A stretch of DNA of 64,000 nucleotides from Trypanosoma brucei gambiense DAL972 (lineage: Eukaryota; Euglenozoa; Kinetoplastea; Trypanosomatida; Trypanosomatidae): NCBI RefSeq assembly GCF_000210295.1, contig NC_026740.1, positions 813,691 to 877,690 on the forward strand. Reading direction: 5' to 3'. Both the position numbers and the translations under genes were made by a program. The notes beneath the pieces were generated by a model, which saw only the letters and a list, made by a program, of their open reading frames with translations, searched no databases and was not told the origin of the DNA. Below are positions 59,465-64,000 of this stretch, one piece after another. The first letter of the stretch is position 1; every line of letters starts with the position of its first letter.

Positions 59465-60640
59465 ATGATGAGCAGCGGGAACCAACACGAAAAGGTTCAA
59501 TTGCAGCAGGGAGGCAATACCCGTGGTCGCTTCTGTTCGGTAACGATAGTGGGATCGGGTGTGTCCACGGGTGTCCCCGTCATTGGTCATCTGTCTTCTG
59601 ATTGCGCCTGTGCTGAGGCCTTCCGCGATCCACAGGGTCCTGACAGAAGGAACAATGTCAGCCTCCTCATAACAGTAAGGGACGCCGAATGCACTGGTAG
59701 TGATAGTGAAGATGACAGGAACGCGAAGCACGTACTTATCGACTGCGGCAAAACATTTCGTGATGCCTACTTTCGTGTTCTTGCCAAACACAAGGTACGC
59801 TATCTTGACGGGTTGCTACTGACGCATGACCATGCGGACGCAGCTGGCGGGGTGGATGACCTTCGTGACCTGCAGCGTGTGACCGTGGACGATGCAAGTA
59901 AGTGCTGCACGATTGAACAGTACATATCAACTTACGCTTCCGAAAAAACCATCGAGTCGCTTCGCCAACAATTTGGATATATTGTGCGAAACAGCTGGTT
60001 GATGGGACCAGCACCGACCACTGCCGAGGAGCATGAGCTAGTTGTGAAGCGCGTGAGGGAGGATCGTGAGCGGGAAGGGCAGACAGACAACATAGGTTAT
60101 CGACGGAGTGCTGCACTACACCTTTACACACTGCCTGACACGCACCCATCATCCTTTTACATCCCCGGGTTCGGTGAGAATTTTCCCATGTATGCCTTAC
60201 CGGTGGAGCACGGAAAAGGATACATGTCACTTGGTTTTGTATTTGGTCGTGGTGTTGCGCTTCGTAGCACCGGTGCCAGCAGTTGCAACGGATACTCCTG
60301 TGTTGTGTATCTTTCGGATGTAAGCGAAATACCACCAAATGCCATGTCCTTTCTCCACGATCTAGTGAAAATCGATGTCCTTTTTGTCGATATGTTATAT
60401 GGCCCAGAAGTGAGTCACCCTTCGCACTACTGTATGGACGATACACTGCAACTGGTTTGCGAACTGCAGCCTGCACGCACTTACGCCATCGGCATGTATT
60501 GTGATATAAAACACGCAGCGGGCAACCGCTTGCTAAAGGAGAGGTTGGAAGAACTACGGGGGGCGGGTAAATGCGGTGATGGCGTAATAACTGTGGAGTT
60601 GGGCTACGATGGAATGACTATGGCACTTCCTCTGTCGTGA
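59465..60640 (+). CDS. PhnP-like metallo-beta-lactamase-fold hydrolase
   Basis: This 391-residue protein opens, after 20 polar residues, with the beta strand and loop VTIVGSGVSTGVPVIGHLSS followed by DCACAEAFRDP and RRNNVSLLI, as in PhnP cyclic phosphodiesterases and related uncharacterised eukaryotic hydrolases. The metal motif is LLLTHDHADAAGGVDDLRDL. H121, H123 and D125 fit HxHxD, but the usual next His is Ala126, a feature I associate with this eukaryotic/bacterial subgroup. Further ligands are probably in VEHGKGYMSLGF (about 250) and VYLSDVSEIPPN (about 280), and in SHPSHYCMDDT (about 317). The likely activity is metal-dependent phosphodiester hydrolysis. The substrate is unknown. Two adjacent ATGs (59465 and 59468) start the frame. 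Confidence 0.82.
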   Translation: MMSSGNQHEKVQLQQGGNTRGRFCSVTIVGSGVSTGVPVIGHLSSDCACAEAFRDPQGPDRRNNVSLLITVRDAECTGSDSEDDRNAKHVLIDCGKTFRDAYFRVLAKHKVRYLDGLLLTHDHADAAGGVDDLRDLQRVTVDDASKCCTIEQYISTYASEKTIESLRQQFGYIVRNSWLMGPAPTTAEEHELVVKRVREDREREGQTDNIGYRRSAALHLYTLPDTHPSSFYIPGFGENFPMYALPVEHGKGYMSLGFVFGRGVALRSTGASSCNGYSCVVYLSDVSEIPPNAMSFLHDLVKIDVLFVDMLYGPEVSHPSHYCMDDTLQLVCELQPARTYAIGMYCDIKHAAGNRLLKERLEELRGAGKCGDGVITVELGYDGMTMALPLS

Positions 60641-61274
60641 GTGACGTTTGCAGAAGTTACATTTCTGTTGAATTTTTTCTACGACAGCGTGCCGTAATGC
60701 TCTCCCTGCTACTGCACCACTGGGGGAAGGTCCTTCGGCGTTCGAACATCTTCACTCGTTGCGACCGCGGGTTGCGTTTTTTTACTGCCGATGTTGATCC
60801 CACCACTGATTTGCAATGTTGGGTCTCTTTTCGATTTGCATTTCATGCAGAATCCCAGACAGGTACCAACGCATTGCTTTCTCACCTCTTTAACGTTTGC
60901 CGCCCCGTTTTGACGACCTGTGTTTTTTTTTTATTTGTATGTGTTTGTGTGTGGTGAGAAGCTGCGACTAAGATGGGGAGAATTAATGGAATGTTGGAGG
61001 CCATGGTAGTCCCCAATTGAAGGGAGAGGTGAGTCTTTCGTGTGTCTAATTTATTGCTGTTCCTTCCTCACTTCTCCAGCCTACCGTTAGCGTCAGGAAA
61101 ACAAATGAAGAAAATGTGCTTCAAAATATGCACCTGCGGCTATTAAGACCAAGAACAAAGGTATGTGTGCGCGCCTGCCTGCGCTCCGCTGAGTGCATGT
61201 TTTGTTCTTCTTCTTCACCGTAGTTTCACCCTCTTTCCCCCCTGTAACATCTTCGCCTCCTAGATCCAAGCTAC
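60641..61274. other. Intergenic spacer
   Basis: The spacer contains a T-rich run (60926-60941) and a strong pyrimidine tract at about 61200-61260. The frame at 60637-60957 overlaps the upstream stop and has UTR-like composition. No gene is accepted. Confidence 0.5.
61200..61263 (+). promoter_or_regulatory. Putative spliced-leader acceptor for AP-1 mu
   Basis: A long C/T-rich stretch ends in GCCTCCTAG (AG 61262-61263), 11 nt upstream of ATG 61275. Confidence 0.5.
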
Positions 61275-62573
61275 ATGGCTTCCGTGTTCTATATTCTTGA
61301 CAGCAAAGGGTCTCCACTCATATGCCGCTCCTACAGGGGAGATGTCACCCATAACCCTCCGTCTGTCTTTCAGCGCCGAGTGCTTGACGAGGAGGAGTTC
61401 CGCATAACCCCTATTTTTGAGGAACAGGGGTATATCTATTGCTACATACGGGTGAACAACGTGTTCTTCCTGATGGTGAGCAAGTTAAACATTCTCCCAC
61501 TGCAGCAATTCGCCTTCATGCGGCAATGTGTCACCGTTTTCGAAAGCTACTTCAAGCACGTGCTAGAGGAAACGATAATGGACAATTTTGTCATTGTATA
61601 TGAGCTACTGGACGAGATGTGTGATTTTGGCTTCCCGCAATACACCGAAGAGAAGTCACTCAAAAAATATATCACACAAGAGAGCCTTATTTCGTACCTG
61701 CTCCCTGAAGATAAGCTCCACGTGAAAGAGCTACCGGCAGAGGCGTCGGGTCGCGGTGGCCTCACGCCGTGGCGTCAGCCTGGTAAGTATAAGTACCGTA
61801 AAAACGAAGTCTTCCTTGATGTTATTGAGAGTGTGAACATCCTTCTCTCACCTGGCGGAGAAACGCTTTCAAGCGAAATATGTGGTCAGATTAAAATGCG
61901 TGTGCGTCTCTCCGGGATGCCGGTCCTGAAACTTGGTCTGAATGACAAGGCTACGTTTGAGATGTTGGCCTCCCGCGGGCGTGCTGTTGAGATGGAGGGC
62001 GTCAAACTGCATCAGTGCGTTAAGCTTAGTCAGTTCGAGAGTCACCGTGTTATTTCTTTCGTACCACCTGATGGGGAATTCGAGCTGATGTCTTACCGCA
62101 CGAGTAAGAAGGTGGCTCCGATGGTTACCGTGGAGTGCACCACCGTTAGTAAAAGCGCGACTCAGGTGGAGATGGCCCTAGTGGCACGCACCACGTTTCG
62201 ACGCACTCTCACCGCATCTTTCTTGGATATTCTTGTGCCGGTCCCGAGCGATGCATTCAAACCGGAGGGGCGGTGCTCGGCGGGAAAGGTTCGTCATGCA
62301 CCGGAGTCCAACTTACTTATGTGGAGTCTGCGCGAGGTAAGTGGTGGTAAGCAATTCACCTGTTCATTCAAATTCAGCCTCCCTTCCGTGCGAAGCAGTG
62401 ATCCATCCGTGTTTGCTAAGGCACCAGTACAAGTGAAATTTGAGGTCCCATACCTTACGGCATCCGGTATTCAAGTGCGGTATTTGAAGGTGGAGGAAGA
62501 GCCGAACTATCAGGCGCTGTCGTGGGTACGGTACGTCACGCAGAGCGGCGACTACCAGATTCGGACGGCGTAA
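61275..62573 (+). CDS. AP-1 adaptor complex mu subunit (mu-adaptin 1)
   Basis: This 432-residue medium chain belongs to the AP-1 clathrin adaptor, which sorts Tyr-based cargo between trans-Golgi network and endosomes. The N-terminal longin domain (1-140) begins MASVFYILDSKGSPLICRSY and includes YELLDEMCDFGFPQYTE. The C-terminal mu-homology domain starts near 165 (WRQPGKYKYRKNEVFLDVIE). F180, D182, W417 and R419 (FLDV and WVRY) correspond to the pocket for Tyr-x-x-hydrophobic sorting signals. The ending SGIQVRYLKVEEEPNYQALS and TQSGDYQIRTA matches AP-1 mu rather than AP-2 or AP-3 mu. The length is normal and no break is seen. Confidence 0.94.
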   Translation: MASVFYILDSKGSPLICRSYRGDVTHNPPSVFQRRVLDEEEFRITPIFEEQGYIYCYIRVNNVFFLMVSKLNILPLQQFAFMRQCVTVFESYFKHVLEETIMDNFVIVYELLDEMCDFGFPQYTEEKSLKKYITQESLISYLLPEDKLHVKELPAEASGRGGLTPWRQPGKYKYRKNEVFLDVIESVNILLSPGGETLSSEICGQIKMRVRLSGMPVLKLGLNDKATFEMLASRGRAVEMEGVKLHQCVKLSQFESHRVISFVPPDGEFELMSYRTSKKVAPMVTVECTTVSKSATQVEMALVARTTFRRTLTASFLDILVPVPSDAFKPEGRCSAGKVRHAPESNLLMWSLREVSGGKQFTCSFKFSLPSVRSSDPSVFAKAPVQVKFEVPYLTASGIQVRYLKVEEEPNYQALSWVRYVTQSGDYQIRTA

Positions 62574-62764
62574 AAAAAGTAAAGGAGCCAAAGGAAAGCA
62601 AACAGAAAGAAGTGCGAAGGAAAGCAAAGGGATGGATAGATGCGAATTAAGGGAAAGGAAAGGGAAGTTATTATTTATTGAAATAGGAGGGTTGGCTAAC
62701 GAGGAAAAGAAGTGGAATCCAGGAGGAGGCGATAGTGAAAACGCGTCTCCCCTACTCTTTCAGG

Positions 62765-63166
62765 ATGGATGAAGTGGAGAAAAGAAAGGAAGTGCGACGG
62801 AGACGTGTGCCTCCCAGTGTTCTCATTCGCCGAGGATTGGCCGTCGCCCTTGGCGTGATTTGTGCTGCTCGTTGCTATTGCTACTACATTTTCTCCCCCC
62901 CCCCCCACACACACACACATTCTATTTCAACGCTTGCTCCATTTGCTACACTTGTGGTTTTTTATGATAAAAAGAGTGCAGGGGGTGGGTGGGGTGGGGT
63001 GGGGGGCGCGTGTGATTGGAGGGAGGGGGGCGCTGTATTGACACATAACGGGGTGTCCTACCTTTACCTGTGCTACGGCCTTGTAGCTGCATCGCTGGGG
63101 GAACTGTTAACACTCTGCGTTTCTACTTTGCCCTCTGCTTTACCTTTTGTTCATTTCTTCTCTTAA
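62765..63166 (+). CDS. Doubtful ORF directly after a splice-acceptor-like site
   Basis: ATG 62765 lies 2 nt after a CTCCCCTACTCTTTCAG-like acceptor. The product would be 133 residues with a basic start (MDEVEKRKEVRRRRVPPSVL) and two hydrophobic stretches. The middle is translated from a C/CA run (PPPHTHTH) and from a G-rich tract, and the end covers the next gene's pyrimidine tract. It is more likely UTR sequence than a gene, but the acceptor-like context is noteworthy. Confidence 0.2.
   Translation: MDEVEKRKEVRRRRVPPSVLIRRGLAVALGVICAARCYCYYIFSPPPHTHTHSISTLAPFATLVVFYDKKSAGGGWGGVGGACDWREGGAVLTHNGVSYLYLCYGLVAASLGELLTLCVSTLPSALPFVHFFS
62894..62920. repeat. C-run and CA microsatellite
   Basis: About ten C residues are followed by about seven CA units in non-coding or doubtful coding sequence. 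Confidence 0.85.
62981..63006 (+). repeat. G-rich tract with G-quadruplex potential
   Basis: Five runs of three to six G are each separated by a single T within 26 nt on the + (transcribed-sense) strand. This satisfies the usual G3+N1-7 quadruplex rule four times. Confidence 0.85.
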
Positions 63167-63192
63167 CTTTTTAATTGTTCTCGTCACTGTAG
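63110..63192 (+). promoter_or_regulatory. Putative spliced-leader acceptor for the 3'-most gene
   Basis: A long pyrimidine-rich stretch (CTTTGCCCTCTGCTTTACC and onward) ends at CACTGTAG (AG 63191-63192). It predicts a 166-nt 5' UTR beginning with an AC array. Confidence 0.5.
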
Positions 63193-63194
63193 GG

Positions 63195-63219
63195 ACACAC
63201 ACACACACACACACACACA
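63195..63219. repeat. AC dinucleotide microsatellite
   Basis: About twelve AC units start 2 nt after the putative trans-splice AG, so they would be near the 5' end of the mature mRNA of the next gene. Confidence 0.9.
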
Positions 63220-63358
63220 GACAAAGAAAAAAAGAACTACGACTTAAGTTACTTCGTTGGCGGTGAGTTTCCCCACCATCACCACCCGACGCGCGTACTC
63301 ACTGCAACGAGTGAAAGTGGAAGTTCACGTGTTGAACGCCCCGTTCTGCACTTCTTCG

Positions 63359-64000
63359 ATGCAGTGGAAAGAGGTATTAGATAGCGAAGATTCCATCGAC
63401 AGCCCTGAGGCACCATTGCTTAGTGTCACCAGCGCCCTACTCGCATTTTCCACTGGTGAATTGCAGAGAGGTGAGGAAAGAACGCGCCACCTCGACGCTA
63501 GTGATGACTCCAACGGGGGGACACCGCGCTTCGACCATGAGGTGGCTGAAGGCGTCTGTTTTCTATTCACAAAAGAGGCAGGTGAAGATAACAAATTGAC
63601 CTGCGGTGGGGATGACCGCGTGGGTTGCTTCCACGATATGGAAAAACACCGCCTTCTAACAGACTTATGTCCCGGAAACGATGCAGTGGCAAGTGAATGC
63701 CAGATGGTCTGGAATGCGGGAAATTGGGTTTCACCTTCTGGCGAGGTTGTGGATCAATCAGAGCGGTACCGTGCACTTCTGCCTCTTCAGTGGGGTGTGT
63801 GCAAGGACTCTTTCATCACATTATCGCGGGACACAGTAACGGATAGTTTGGTGGTGATACATCGCCATCGCTACCCTCGCAGTGGACATGGATCAAATGG
63901 TGAGGAGTCACTGAGGCAGCTCCACATTCCCTTCTCTCAGCCCTGGAGAAGACGTGTGCGGAGTTTGCTAAGTCTCTCCCACACTAATTTGATGCCCGTG
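63359..64000 (+). CDS. N-terminal part of an unidentified protein (runs off the window)
   Basis: The frame is open from ATG 63359 (MQWKEVLDSEDSIDSPEAPL) to the end, 214 codons without a stop. The composition is typical of coding sequence: balanced, charged, no low complexity. There are short ordered-looking stretches (EVAEGVCFLFTKEAG, RYRALLPLQWGVCKDSFITL, DSLVVIHRHRYPRSG). No signal peptide, membrane helix or motif is recognised. The in-frame codons upstream of the ATG, back to a stop near 63240, are also open and coding-like but contain no ATG. The gene must extend beyond 64000. Confidence 0.75.
   Translation, partial: MQWKEVLDSEDSIDSPEAPLLSVTSALLAFSTGELQRGEERTRHLDASDDSNGGTPRFDHEVAEGVCFLFTKEAGEDNKLTCGGDDRVGCFHDMEKHRLLTDLCPGNDAVASECQMVWNAGNWVSPSGEVVDQSERYRALLPLQWGVCKDSFITLSRDTVTDSLVVIHRHRYPRSGHGSNGEESLRQLHIPFSQPWRRRVRSLLSLSHTNLMPV

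Larger units (their letters stand above)
62574..63358. other. Intergenic spacer with C-run, G-rich tract and AC microsatellite
   Basis: The spacer is purine-rich after the AP-1 mu stop. A short pyrimidine tract and CAG at 62746-62763 lie just before an ATG (62765). A C-run followed by CA units (62894-62920) and a G-rich tract (62981-63006) follow. A strong pyrimidine tract (63110-63186) with AG at 63191-63192 and an AC array (63195-63219) precede the last gene. Confidence 0.55.

Noticed and set aside
1..64000. A strand-switch region or a second transcription unit
   Set aside because: Every supported gene is on the + strand. The long minus-strand frames are shadows of + strand genes or of repeats.

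Overview
The window looks like nuclear DNA of a kinetoplastid flagellate, most likely an African trypanosome of the Trypanosoma brucei group. All 20 genes I accept lie on the + strand, head to tail and without introns. They are separated by AT-rich, low-complexity spacers with long pyrimidine tracts followed by AG, as expected for polycistronic transcription with spliced-leader trans-splicing. The coding parts are of moderate GC content, not GC-rich as in Leishmania. The proteins include typical divergent eukaryotic housekeeping genes (SmD1, AP-1 mu, cytoplasmic dynein heavy chain). I saw no strand switch, transposon, VSG or subtelomeric repeat, tRNA, rRNA or CRISPR array. The species is inferred from style and not proven.

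Layout, left to right. 1-5.5 kb: the 3' end of a Dicer/RIG-I-clade RNA helicase, a small HBN1/FRM2-type nitroreductase, a possible 61-residue membrane microprotein, and a probable mitochondrial (mitoribosome-like) protein. 6-17 kb: an ARM/WD40 protein, a 3-kb gene-poor low-complexity spacer, a large presequence-bearing mitochondrial protein, and a candidate mitochondrial outer-membrane beta-barrel with a C-terminal beta-signal. 17-25 kb: an SLC35B-type nucleotide-sugar/PAPS transporter, a possible 78-residue gene, an RS-rich RNA-binding protein with a variant zinc finger, and a Kelch plus double-BTB (LZTR1-like) protein. 27-41 kb: a coiled-coil protein, an MFS transporter, SmD1, a long Ser-rich coiled-coil protein, a small membrane protein, and a Sec14/CRAL-TRIO protein ending in a CaaX box. 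43-59 kb: one uninterrupted 5290-codon cytoplasmic dynein-1 heavy chain gene. 59-64 kb: a PhnP-like metallo-beta-lactamase-fold hydrolase, the AP-1 mu subunit, and the 5' part of an unidentified gene running off the window.

As usual for trypanosomes, neighbours share a transcription unit and not a pathway. Several products nevertheless fall in the same broad systems: mitochondrial biogenesis (the L51/S25-like protein, the 1165-residue protein and the beta-barrel), RNA processing (helicase, RS protein, SmD1) and membrane traffic or motility (AP-1 mu, Sec14-CaaX, dynein). Regulation is probably post-transcriptional through UTRs, which here carry many microsatellites. I found no clearly new multi-gene system. 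The best leads are the helicase with a Dicer-dimerisation-like domain but no RNase III, the Sec14 protein with a farnesylation signal, the beta-signal protein, and the altered AAA4 site of the dynein.
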